A stretch of DNA of 64,000 nt from Deinobacterium chartae (GTDB lineage: Bacteria > Deinococcota > Deinococci > Deinococcales > Deinococcaceae). This document shows, one piece after another, positions 25,000 to 36,177 of this stretch. A program made the position numbers and the translations under genes. Under the pieces are notes generated by a model. The model was not told where the DNA came from, did not search any database, and saw nothing but the letters and a program-made list of their open reading frames with translations. Each line of letters begins with the position of its first letter. Within the stretch, counting starts at the first letter, position 1. The stretch spans positions 124,001-188,000 of the forward strand of contig NZ_JACHHG010000004.1 of NCBI RefSeq assembly GCF_014202645.1, in the 5' to 3' direction.

Positions 25000-26595
25000 T
25001 CATATTCTGTCACTCTTCGCGAGGTTGCATCTCCGGCACAGCAACTGAACGTTGTTCACTGTGTTTGCTCCTCCCCGACTGTGTGGAATGATGTGGTCGA
25101 ACTCTAGGTATTCCTCGGCGCCGCAGTGCGTGCATTTCCCGCTGTCTCGTTGGAAAACCGCAATACGTACGTCGTGCGGGATGTGCCTCGAGGGGCGTTC
25201 GGTTTGCGTGGATAGGAGTTGTCGGCGGTCGATGCGGACGAGGGCGTCGAGAAGTGCGGCGGCGAGCATGGGCTCGGCGACCGTGTATGTTCCGTTGCCT
25301 GCGCGGGTGGAGAGTTCCAGGGTGACTCCCGAGGGGTGCTCCACCACGCGCATGATGTTCTTGTACCGTACTCGCCAACCGCCTTCGGGGGACAGGAAGT
25401 GAAGCTGGCGGCTCGTGACGATCAGACTCCCGTTGATCGGGATGGTAGCCCGGGCGGTGACTTTCAGGAACGTGGCGGGCGTCTCGAGGTGACACACTTC
25501 GTCAGACTCCAGGATGACGCTGGCAGGCACGCTGGGCAGGTCCCCTCGGCGAATGCGGGTTACATTACCCAGAGCGGCCATCCGCTCATCCGTGCTCTCC
25601 GTCAATGCGGCTGGCAGGCGCAGTAGTGCCTTCAGCCGAACGTACCCTGCCTCCTCCTCATCACTCAACTCCCCATCCGCATACGCCATGGACACAGTGC
25701 GCTCCAAGAAACTCACCGCGTCCGAACGCACGAACGCCAGACAATCCTCGAGCGACAACTGATCCTGCTGTGCCTGACGCACTAAACCCCGCCATTCCGC
25801 ATCCGTAATCACCCCGTCTGAACACGCCTCGAGGAAGTTCCGCCGGAAGAACTTCAGTGCTACCTGGCGCTCCTGACTTGCCTGTCGCCGTGCGGCCTCA
25901 GTCTGCTGAGCCTCCAACTGCGCCCGTTCCGCTTGTCGTCGCTGGTACTGCGGATCACTTCGAGTGCACGTGCGGCATAAGCCCGTTTGCGGATCAATCC
26001 GATCAAAGAACGTCCCGCACCTCGAGCACGTCCGGCGCTCTGGCAGGGGCGGCGTGGATTCGGGTTCATCCAGCACCTCACCTCCCACACTTTCCAGCAA
26101 AGCCCGCAAACCTCCCGCGAAACCCTGCCCGACCGCACCGAAGCGCCACTCGTCCTTGAAGTACAGCTCTGCCACGATCACGGCCTTCTCCGTATGGAAA
26201 TCCCGACCGCTGAAATTGTACCGGGCAGTCTCTGTCTGTCCCTGCATCAATGAGATGCGGCCTTGCCGCATCTGCGCCATTGTTCCCTCGCCGTCTAGCG
26301 TCAAGGTGAACATCAAGCGAGCAATTCGCCGCGGTAATGAAGAAAGGTTCACAGCAAAAGTTTCAGACTCGCCCCGCAAATCCCCGAGCAACCGAACGGA
26401 CCCGCACGGTGAGGCCGTTTGATTGTAGAAAACGAAGTACTGCTCGTCACTCAACTGACCATGTTCATCCAGCCCGAAGCAACTGATGTCGTACGAAGTA
26501 TCCACACCGGAACTGGTTCGGATGACCACATTCAAGTTTGATCCGGGATGAAAAGCGGAGAGCTTGCTTTTCTGGCCGCGCGTAAATTCGAGCAT
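25000..26595 (-). CDS. TerD / zinc ribbon / TerB-like / PH-like / HNH fusion
   Basis: A 531-residue multidomain protein. Residues 1-180 are a TerD domain (SGVDTSYDISCFGLDEHGQLSDEQYFVFYN and the FHTEKAVIVAELYFKDEWRFGAVGQGFAGGL end). A zinc ribbon CSRCGTFF ... GLCRTC lies near 190-210, then a charged Gln/Arg coiled segment. Residues 250-330 resemble TerB (DGVITDAEWRGLV, MAYADGELSDEEE). Residues about 355-450 look like a PH/GRAM beta domain. The C-terminus is an HNH nuclease: CTHC (488-491), EFDHIIPHSRGGANTVNNVQLLC, CRRC. AGGAG is ten bases before the ATG. A phage-response role is inferred from domains and island context. Confidence 0.85.
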   Translation of the reverse strand: MLEFTRGQKSKLSAFHPGSNLNVVIRTSSGVDTSYDISCFGLDEHGQLSDEQYFVFYNQTASPCGSVRLLGDLRGESETFAVNLSSLPRRIARLMFTLTLDGEGTMAQMRQGRISLMQGQTETARYNFSGRDFHTEKAVIVAELYFKDEWRFGAVGQGFAGGLRALLESVGGEVLDEPESTPPLPERRTCSRCGTFFDRIDPQTGLCRTCTRSDPQYQRRQAERAQLEAQQTEAARRQASQERQVALKFFRRNFLEACSDGVITDAEWRGLVRQAQQDQLSLEDCLAFVRSDAVSFLERTVSMAYADGELSDEEEAGYVRLKALLRLPAALTESTDERMAALGNVTRIRRGDLPSVPASVILESDEVCHLETPATFLKVTARATIPINGSLIVTSRQLHFLSPEGGWRVRYKNIMRVVEHPSGVTLELSTRAGNGTYTVAEPMLAAALLDALVRIDRRQLLSTQTERPSRHIPHDVRIAVFQRDSGKCTHCGAEEYLEFDHIIPHSRGGANTVNNVQLLCRRCNLAKSDRI

Positions 26596-27242
26596 ACCAA
26601 CGGGACTCCTACCCCAGCCTCAGGGCAACCTGGGTACCTCCTTAGCATCCCAGATCGACAACTTTAATTTCTGGTCAATTGACCTCGCACGAGCTTCACA
26701 TAAATCCTACTATGAAGTACTTCACACGACCACCTAGGACCAGGAGAACCACTCGAACTCCTCTGGCTCCTGACTTAGTATGGGCAATAGTACGCTACTA
26801 TACGATCTACCAATTTATCCGTCCGGCCTAGCGGCGTGGTCTGAGGCACCATCTATTTCGTGTTCAAAGACGTTTTTGGTGCGGGCAGAAACGTCACTAA
26901 ACTCAAAATAGGAGCGTATAACGTCTCGCCGGGACGCAAAACGCTGGCCTTCCGGACCAGACAGGTGATGGACTGGATTGGGCAACAGGGCGTTCGAAAG
27001 CAGAGTTCGTCTGCGGCTACGTGGCCATCTCCCAGCACTGCCCGGCCTCGAGGGCCTCGCCAGCTTTGCCGCACGCCTCCTAGCCCCCGTAGGTCTGGCA
27101 GACTCGGTAGAACGCCCCAACGGGCTGCTGGGTGATGTGGAGGACCAGGGGCTGCACCTGAGTTGCAGGCCAGGCAGGTTGAGTCGGACATATCTCAGCG
27201 TAACGCAGGGATATACCTCAAAATCCACGTAAGTTAAGGAGA
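26596..27242. other. Gap between the island and tRNA-Ala
   Basis: The left part is AT-rich with no gene. From 26,860 to 27,232 two overlapping plus-strand frames look partly protein-like but have no start signals, motifs or shared frame; this may be a decayed gene whose terminator (27,243-27,271) survives. No duplicate of the tRNA 3' end is visible here. Confidence 0.4.
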
Positions 27243-27271
27243 GAGTCGCCCAAGCTGGGCGACTCCTTTTT
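27243..27271 (+). terminator. Rho-independent terminator
   Basis: GAGTCGCCCA / TGGGCGACTC with a three-base loop is followed by CTTTTT on the plus strand. There is no intact plus-strand gene just upstream, so it may belong to a decayed gene. Confidence 0.8.
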
Positions 27272-27294
27272 CTCCGTACTGCACATTCTATTTC

Positions 27295-27369
<75 letters not shown>

Positions 27370-27395
27370 AATCGGCGCTCTCGCGCTCAGCGAAG

Positions 27396-27424
27396 AGGAT
27401 AGCACCGCCTGTGCGCTTTGTCCA
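27396..27424 (-). promoter_or_regulatory. Promoter of tRNA-Ala
   Basis: TGGACA, a 17-base spacer and TATCCT on the minus strand, about 27 bases upstream of the first tRNA base. Confidence 0.75.
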
Positions 27425-27531
27425 GCCTCCGCCTCGAGCGGGGCGCACGTACGGCCTTCCCGGTGGCCGGGCTCGTTCCTCGAGGGGGCCGCCGACGGGC
27501 GTGGCGGGGCCTTGTGCATTATCATGGCGCC

Positions 27532-28869
27532 ATGTTCCGCCGCACTCCGAAACGGCCGCTCTTTCCGCCCGGTGCCCTGCTGGTGGGCGGCGCGGTCCGG
27601 GACCTGCTGCGCGGGGTGCAGCCCAAGGACTTCGACTGGATCGCGCCGGATCCCGAGCGGGCAGCGCGGGACCTTGAGGCGGCAGGGGAGGGCACGGCGG
27701 TGTGCCTGGACGACGAGCGGGGCTTCTGGCGGGTGGTGCGGCATGGCGAGACGCCGTTGCAGCACGATTTCGTGCCGTTTCCGCCCGAGGGCCTCGAGGC
27801 GGACTTGCGGCGACGCGATTTCACGGTGAACGCCCTGGCAATGGACGCGCGGGGTGAGATTACCGATCCTGCCGGTGGGCGGGCAGATCTGCGCCGCAGG
27901 CAGCTGCGGATGGTGTCCGAGGCGAACTTGCGCGATGATCCGCTGCGGGCGCTGCGCGCGGTGCGCCTCGAGCTGACGCTGGGGTTTGGCCTCGAGGGAG
28001 CGACCGAGGCGGCGGTGCGGCGGGTGGGGAGCGATCAGGCGACGGGCCGCCTGAAGTTGCCGGCCTGGGAGCGCGTGGGGGCCGAGTGGGAGCAGCTGAT
28101 GCGTCACCCGCGGGCGGCGCGCGGGGTGGCGCGGGCCGGGGAGCTGGGTCTGCTGGCGGTGTACCTGCCCGAGCTGCTCGAGGGGATCGGGCACGGCCAG
28201 GGCGGATTTCACCACCTCGACGTGTACCACCACAACCTCGAGGCCTTGGCGCGCCTGCTGGCGACTTTTCCGCAGGCGGACGAGGCGCTGCGCTGGGCGG
28301 CGCTGCTGCACGACGTGGCCAAGCCGCGCTGCGAGAGCGTGGACGAGCGCGGGCACCGGCATTTTTACGGGCACGACCGCCTGGGTGCCGAGATGACCGT
28401 AAAAATGCTCGCGCGTCTGCGCCTGCCGCTCGAGCGGGCCGAGCGGGCGGCGCGGCTGGTCAGGGCGCACATGCTGCCCCTGCCGCGCGATCCGCAGGCT
28501 GCGCGCCGCTTTGCGCACCGGCAGCGCGAGCTGCTGCCGGACCTGCTGCGCCTGATGCTGGCCGACCGGGAGGCGGCGCGCGGCCCGCTGGCGAGTGCGG
28601 CGGCCCGCCTGGCATATCAGCAGGCGATGGAGCGGGTGCTGGCGGCTCTCGAGGAGCAGCGGCAGTTGCCGCCGCAGCCGCTGCTGCGGGGGCCGGAGGT
28701 GATGGAACTGCTGGGAGTGCCGCCGGGCCCGGTGGTGGGGGCCGCGCTGCGCCTGGTGGCCGAGGCGCGCGCGACCGGAGAGGTGAGCACCCCTGCGGAG
28801 GCGCGCGCGCTGGTGCTCACCCGTGCGCAGGATTTGCGCGCGGGTCAGGCGGACGGCGAGGATGACTAG
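27532..28869 (+). CDS. tRNA nucleotidyltransferase (CCA/CC-adding type) with HD domain
   Basis: A 445-residue class II nucleotidyltransferase. [23 protein letters not shown] carries the GG/RR-type opening and the D-x-D metal ligands (DFD); [12 protein letters not shown] is the next conserved block. The neck region has [12 protein letters not shown]. An HD phosphohydrolase domain follows (LHDVAKP and the upstream [11 protein letters not shown]). Family members add CCA to tRNA 3' ends. In D. radiodurans the job is split between CC-adding and A-adding enzymes, so this may be only one half. TATCAT ends six bases before the ATG, so the mRNA is likely leaderless. It is divergent from tRNA-Ala. Confidence 0.88.
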   Translation: MFRRTPKRPLFPPGALLVGGAVRDLLRGVQPKDFDWIAPDPERAARDLEAAGEGTAVCLDDERGFWRVVRHGETPLQHDFVPFPPEGLEADLRRRDFTVNALAMDARGEITDPAGGRADLRRRQLRMVSEANLRDDPLRALRAVRLELTLGFGLEGATEAAVRRVGSDQATGRLKLPAWERVGAEWEQLMRHPRAARGVARAGELGLLAVYLPELLEGIGHGQGGFHHLDVYHHNLEALARLLATFPQADEALRWAALLHDVAKPRCESVDERGHRHFYGHDRLGAEMTVKMLARLRLPLERAERAARLVRAHMLPLPRDPQAARRFAHRQRELLPDLLRLMLADREAARGPLASAAARLAYQQAMERVLAALEEQRQLPPQPLLRGPEVMELLGVPPGPVVGAALRLVAEARATGEVSTPAEARALVLTRAQDLRAGQADGEDD

Positions 28870-28915
28870 CGGCGCGCTGCCGGGCTGAGCGGCGCGCATG
28901 TTAGACTGGCAGCCT

Positions 28916-30355
<1,440 letters not shown>

Positions 30356-30371
30356 CGCGGAGCGTGCGCAA

Positions 30372-30395
30372 GGCGGGGGCCGCGCGGTCCCCGCC
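30372..30395 (+). terminator. Hairpin after the GH13 gene
   Basis: GGCGGGG and CCCCGCC arms around a GC-rich loop, followed by GTTTG, 16 bases after the stop. Confidence 0.55.
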
Positions 30396-30406
30396 GTTTG
30401 ATGCAT

Positions 30407-30784
30407 TCAGCTCAGGTGGGTGTGTCCGAAGGCGTCCGGGTACTTGAGCCCGTAGCCGCAGGCGCGGTCCAGGCCGATGTGCGCCAGCAAGATCAGGCCG
30501 CCGAACAGTGCGGCGTCGGCCTGGAACACGTAGCCGAGCACGGCGGCGGCCAGCGGCAGGGGGGTGCTGTGCAGCAGGTTGTAGGTGGCTGCGCCCACGC
30601 GGGGACCGGCCAGGTAGGCCACGAAGCTCAAGTCGGCCAGGAATCCCAGCAGCAGCAGGCCCCAGGCACCGCCCAGGTGCAGGAAAAGCAGGGTGCTGGC
30701 GGCGAGCAGGGCAAGGCCCTCGAGGCGCAGCAGGCGCAGGGGTGTGGGCTGCGGGCGAACGGGGAGGCGGGCAGAGGGGGGCAT
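30407..30784 (-). CDS. DUF4260 membrane protein
   Basis: A 125-residue protein with four predicted membrane helices. The core LRLEGLALLAASTLLFLHLGG, FLADLSFVAYLAGPRVGAATYNLLHS and HIGLDRACGYGLKYPDAFGHTHL is diagnostic of DUF4260. Function is unknown. AAAGGAG lies six bases before the ATG. The promoter carries a paired inverted-repeat operator, so the gene is probably induced by some signal through an unlinked repressor. Confidence 0.9.
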   Translation of the reverse strand: MPPSARLPVRPQPTPLRLLRLEGLALLAASTLLFLHLGGAWGLLLLGFLADLSFVAYLAGPRVGAATYNLLHSTPLPLAAAVLGYVFQADAALFGGLILLAHIGLDRACGYGLKYPDAFGHTHLS

Positions 30785-30806
30785 GAGGGGCTCCTTTAAG
30801 GCGAAC

Positions 30807-30864
30807 ATCGTTCTTCTTGATGAGCACTGTACGCCTTGGCCTGCCGCCTGTCAAGACGAACAAT
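30807..30864 (-). promoter_or_regulatory. Promoter and inverted-repeat operator of the DUF4260 gene
   Basis: On the minus strand TTGACA (30,849-30,854), a 17-base spacer and TACAGT (30,826-30,831) form a strong promoter. TCAAGACGAACAAT (plus strand 30,851-30,864) and ATCGTTCTTCTTGA (30,807-30,820) are inverted copies of one site (12 of 14 matching) and bracket the promoter. This is typical of repression. Confidence 0.7.
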
Positions 30865-30897
30865 GATTCTCTTCGCCGGGTCCTCGAGGCCATACGG

Positions 30898-30925
30898 ACG
30901 GCGGCGGCCCTAAGGCCGCCGCCGT
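30898..30925 (-). terminator. Hairpin terminator after metG
   Basis: ACGGCGGCGGCC and GGCCGCCGCCGT arms with a four-base loop, about 28 bases beyond the metG stop. No T-run is seen. Confidence 0.6.
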
Positions 30926-30952
30926 CAAGCATTTCAGGTTTTCAGGACGAAC

Positions 30953-32983
<2,031 letters not shown>

Positions 32984-32985
32984 TC

Positions 32986-33081
32986 AAAAAAAACGGGCGC
33001 GAATGCGCCCCCGAGAGGTCTCCCTAGCGGCTAGGGACTCGAGGGACAGCGTGACATTCGCATCGTCATGCGCCCAGTATA
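32986..33081 (-). promoter_or_regulatory. metG leader with intrinsic terminator (candidate attenuator/riboswitch)
   Basis: A TATACT box (33,076-33,081) should start an mRNA leader of about 120 bases. Inside it, GGGCGC-ATTC-GCGCCC (32,995-33,010) followed by eight T residues is a full intrinsic terminator upstream of the metG ATG. A hairpin CCCTAG/CTAGGG (33,022-33,036) precedes it, and an earlier GCGAATG (33,055-33,061) is complementary to CATTCGC in the terminator (32,999-33,005), so mutually exclusive folds are possible. I see no T-box motif (UGGNACC) and no clear SAM riboswitch core. Confidence 0.7.
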
Positions 33082-33195
33082 TCCGAAGCGCTCGAGGTGA
33101 GCGGCGTCTTCGCGCGCTCGACCGGGATGGGGAGCGGTGTTCTTGCCGCTGCCTTACAATCAGCTTGACATCTCCGCAGACCCGGGAGGACCCCC

Positions 33196-33885
33196 ATGCG
33201 CACGTTGGCTACCCTGTTCGCCCTGCTCGCCTCGCTGGCCCTGGCCGCCGACCTGCCGAGCGTCCGCTCGCTGGGATTTGCTCCCGGCGGCCGCTACTAC
33301 GCGTTCGAGGCTTACGGGCATTACGACGGCAGCGGTTTCCCGTTCAGCGCCTACCACGTGGTGGACGTGGACCGCAACGCCTACGTTGCCCGTCTCGAGC
33401 GTGGCGGGCAGGACTGGGCGCAGCGCAGCCTACAGGCGGTGCGCGCGCAGACTGCCCGCGAGATCGCCCCGGTTCTTGCTCGCTACCGCATCTCCGGGCA
33501 GCAGCCCGGGTTGCGGGTCTACCGTCAACTCCCCTCGCCCTTCGCCGACCAGCCTCCGGGACTGCAGCGGGTGCGCGCCAGTGTACGCGGACAGGGCCTC
33601 GAGGTTCGCCTCACGCCCACGTCCGTTCCTGCTGCGCCTTGCACCTTTCCCGAGACCGAGATGATTCCGCCGGGCCACACGGTGCGCGGCTTGCACCTGA
33701 GCGCGGGCGGCCGCACCTTGCAGCGCGACGCGCAGCTTCCCCGGTGGAGAAACTGCGCGTTCGGGTACCGCCTCGAGGAGGTCCGGGTTTACGGGGACCG
33801 CGTCGCGGTGCTGCTGCGGGTGTACCTGCCCGGCTTCGAGGGTGCGGACCGCCTGCCGATGGTGGTGACCGGCCGCTGGCGCTGA
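33196..33885 (+). CDS. Secreted DUF2259 protein
   Basis: A 229-residue exported protein: signal peptide MRTLATLFALLASLALAA, then the DUF2259 signature SLGFAPGGRYYAFEAYGHYDGSGFPFSAYHVVDVD. The rest is beta-rich with one Cys pair (APCTFPE and RNCAFG). Function is unknown; the family is periplasmic or extracellular. TACAAT at 33,155-33,160 is the likely -10 box and GGGAGG precedes the ATG. Confidence 0.85.
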   Translation: MRTLATLFALLASLALAADLPSVRSLGFAPGGRYYAFEAYGHYDGSGFPFSAYHVVDVDRNAYVARLERGGQDWAQRSLQAVRAQTAREIAPVLARYRISGQQPGLRVYRQLPSPFADQPPGLQRVRASVRGQGLEVRLTPTSVPAAPCTFPETEMIPPGHTVRGLHLSAGGRTLQRDAQLPRWRNCAFGYRLEEVRVYGDRVAVLLRVYLPGFEGADRLPMVVTGRWR

Positions 33886-33888
33886 GGG

Positions 33889-34359
33889 TCAAGGAGCGCT
33901 GGCTACGGCGCAGGCACTCATAACCGCGTTGTCGCCGTAACTGCGCCACACGGTCAGGACCGTCTGCTTGCCGTCGGTGACCGAGCCGCGCAGCTCGAGG
34001 CCCTGCGGGACCACGCGCTGGCCGCGCTCGGTCCAGGCGAAACCCTTGCTGTACAGCCGCTCGGTGAAGGCGTTCACCATCACCGAGAGGTCGCTGCGTC
34101 CCGGCCAGAAGTAGGTTTCGCGCGCGTTGCCGCAGGGCAGGTTCAGCTCCTGGGCCGCGCGTTTCACCACGGCTTCCCAGACCCGGGGGCTGCTCGACCT
34201 GCGCGCCCCGGGAGGAAGCGCGCTGCCGAACATCGTGCTCTGCACGTCCTGTGCCTTGGGCGGCAGTGCCGGGCTGGTACCGGGCGTGGGTAGCGCGGGA
34301 GCGCCCTGCGCCCACGCGCTGCCGAGCAGCGCGACGAACAGCACGAACTCGGCGCGCAT
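33889..34359 (-). CDS. Secreted hypothetical protein
   Basis: A 156-residue protein with signal peptide MRAEFVLFVALLGSAWAQG. The mature part has a Pro-rich linker, then a mixed domain (RVWEAVVKRAAQELNLPCGNARETYFWPG ... DGKQTVLTVWRSYGDNAVMSACAVA) with two cysteines that may pair. I do not recognise it. It lies 26 bases after sppA on the same strand and may be cotranscribed. Confidence 0.65.
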   Translation of the reverse strand: MRAEFVLFVALLGSAWAQGAPALPTPGTSPALPPKAQDVQSTMFGSALPPGARRSSSPRVWEAVVKRAAQELNLPCGNARETYFWPGRSDLSVMVNAFTERLYSKGFAWTERGQRVVPQGLELRGSVTDGKQTVLTVWRSYGDNAVMSACAVASAP

Positions 34360-34385
34360 ATCCGACCTGGGTAGGCGGGCGGGCA

Positions 34386-36023
34386 CTAGTACACCTGCAG
34401 GTCGCCGGGCATCATCAGCAGCGCGCGCTCGCGCAGCAGCGGCGCCAGGTAGTTCAGCACCGCCTGCGGCTCGGAGGTGTCGGGCAGAACGAGCGTGCGC
34501 GGCGCCTCCACGTTCCACGTCGGGGCATTGGCGGGCAGCCCGGCCAGCTCACGGGCGCGCGCGATGCCCACCTCGAGGTCGCCGATCTCGTCCACCAGAC
34601 CGAGTTCAAGGGCGTCGGCCCCGGACCACACGCGACCGCGTCCGATCTCGTCCACCCGCTGGCGGCTCAGGCCGCGTCCCTCGGCCACGCGCGCGGTGAA
34701 GCGCTCGTAGACCTCGGTCGCCATCCGTTCGAGCAGCGCACGCTCCTGAGGGCTGAAGGGCGCGCTCGAGGCGGTGATGTCGGCGAACGGGGCGCTCTTG
34801 AGGATCTCGCGGTTAAAGCCGTACTTGCGGTCGAACTCCTCGAGGATCGCCTTGCCCAGGATCACGCCGATCGAGCCGGTCAGCGTGCCCGGAGCGGCGA
34901 TGACCTTATGGGCGTGGGTGAGCACGTAGTAGCCGCCCGAGGCTGCCAGGGCGCCCATCACGGCCACCACCGGCTTGCGCACGCGGATGCGGGCCACCTC
35001 GCGCCAGATCAGGTCGCTCGCCAGCGCCGACCCGCCGCCCGAATCCACGTACAGCACCACCGCCGCCGTGCTCTCATCGCGCTCGGCGCGGCGCAGGGCG
35101 CGCACCAGGGTTTCCGAGCCCGCCTGGGCCCCGCCGAACAGCGGCAGCGGCAGCGGCGAACGCCGCGATTTGCCCACGATGATGTTGCCCTCGAGGCTGA
35201 CCACCGCCACCCGACGCGCCGCAGCGTCGCGCAGCGGCAGCTTCAAGAAGCGCGCGGCCTGCGCGAGGGGGTGGTGCTGCTTGTCCAGCAGCACGTCTTC
35301 GTAGCCGATGCGATCGATCAGGCCGAGCTCGCGCGCCTGCGCCGAGGAGGTCACCCCAGCCTCGAGCCAGCCGTGTACGGTTTCGGGCGTGGTGTTCCTC
35401 GAGGCGGCGACCTCCTGGCAGAAGGTGCGGTCCAGACTGCGCAGCAGCGCTTCGAGCTGCTCGCGCTGGTATGGCGTCATCTGCGACTCGGTCAGCGTGT
35501 CCATGGCGGTCTTGTACTCGCGCACGGCGATCTTCTCGAAGCGGATGCCGTACCGCTCGAGGGCGTCGCGCAGGTAGGTCTGCGACAGCGCCAGACCGAG
35601 CACGTTCCACTCGGCGCTCTCGGGAGCCACGATCTCGCGCGCGGCGCTGGCCACGTAGTAACTGCGCATGTCAAACGACGTCCCGAAGGCCCAGGTGGTT
35701 TTTTGTTCGCTCAGACGTGCGATGGCGCGCCGCAGGGCGTAGGCGGTGGCAAGGTTGACCTGCAGCTCGCCCAGCCGGAACACCACGCCCTCGAGCCACT
35801 CGGCCTGGGCCAGGGCGGCGAGCTTGGTCTCGAATTCCTCGAGGCTGTCGGTGCGCGGGGTCAGCAGCTCGGGTAGCTTGCGCTGCAGGGCACGGGCAGG
35901 ATAACGGCCCGTCAGTTCGATGACAACAAAGCGGGGGCGTTCGCCGGGCAGGTCGGCTGCCAGGTTCTGAAGTCCGGCCCCCAGGTTGTAGAGGGCATTT
36001 TGAAGCCGGGCGTTCTCCTTCAT
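34386..36023 (-). CDS. sppA: Signal peptide peptidase SppA, 67K type
   Basis: A 545-residue membrane-bound serine protease that digests leftover signal peptides. Being the long, duplicated type it carries both halves of the Ser/Lys dyad: Lys171 in REYKTAMD and Ser362 in MGALAASGGYYV. GSIGVILGKAILEEF and RGRVWSGADALELGLVDEIG are further family blocks. There is no obvious N-terminal membrane segment, unlike E. coli SppA. TATACT ends six bases before the ATG, so the message should be leaderless. Confidence 0.93.
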   Translation of the reverse strand: MKENARLQNALYNLGAGLQNLAADLPGERPRFVVIELTGRYPARALQRKLPELLTPRTDSLEEFETKLAALAQAEWLEGVVFRLGELQVNLATAYALRRAIARLSEQKTTWAFGTSFDMRSYYVASAAREIVAPESAEWNVLGLALSQTYLRDALERYGIRFEKIAVREYKTAMDTLTESQMTPYQREQLEALLRSLDRTFCQEVAASRNTTPETVHGWLEAGVTSSAQARELGLIDRIGYEDVLLDKQHHPLAQAARFLKLPLRDAAARRVAVVSLEGNIIVGKSRRSPLPLPLFGGAQAGSETLVRALRRAERDESTAAVVLYVDSGGGSALASDLIWREVARIRVRKPVVAVMGALAASGGYYVLTHAHKVIAAPGTLTGSIGVILGKAILEEFDRKYGFNREILKSAPFADITASSAPFSPQERALLERMATEVYERFTARVAEGRGLSRQRVDEIGRGRVWSGADALELGLVDEIGDLEVGIARARELAGLPANAPTWNVEAPRTLVLPDTSEPQAVLNYLAPLLRERALLMMPGDLQVY

Positions 36024-36177
36024 GCTGCGAGTATACGGGTCCGGCGTGAAAAGCGAGACCAGGCTTACTGAAGATCCGCGCCGCGCCCGGGTGTTCACGG
36101 TGCGTTCAGACCCCTTGTAGAAAAATGCCAGCTGACCGACCCTTTAAAGCATTCGGCCTGAAACCTCGAGGAGGAGC

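Noticed and set aside
26860-27232. A gene ending just before the terminator at 27,243
   Set aside because: Two overlapping frames look partly protein-like, but neither has a start signal or motif, and no single frame spans the region.
32986-33081. T-box or SAM riboswitch upstream of metG
   Set aside because: No UGGNACC T-box sequence, no specifier-loop layout, and no recognisable SAM-I core. I therefore call it only a candidate attenuator.
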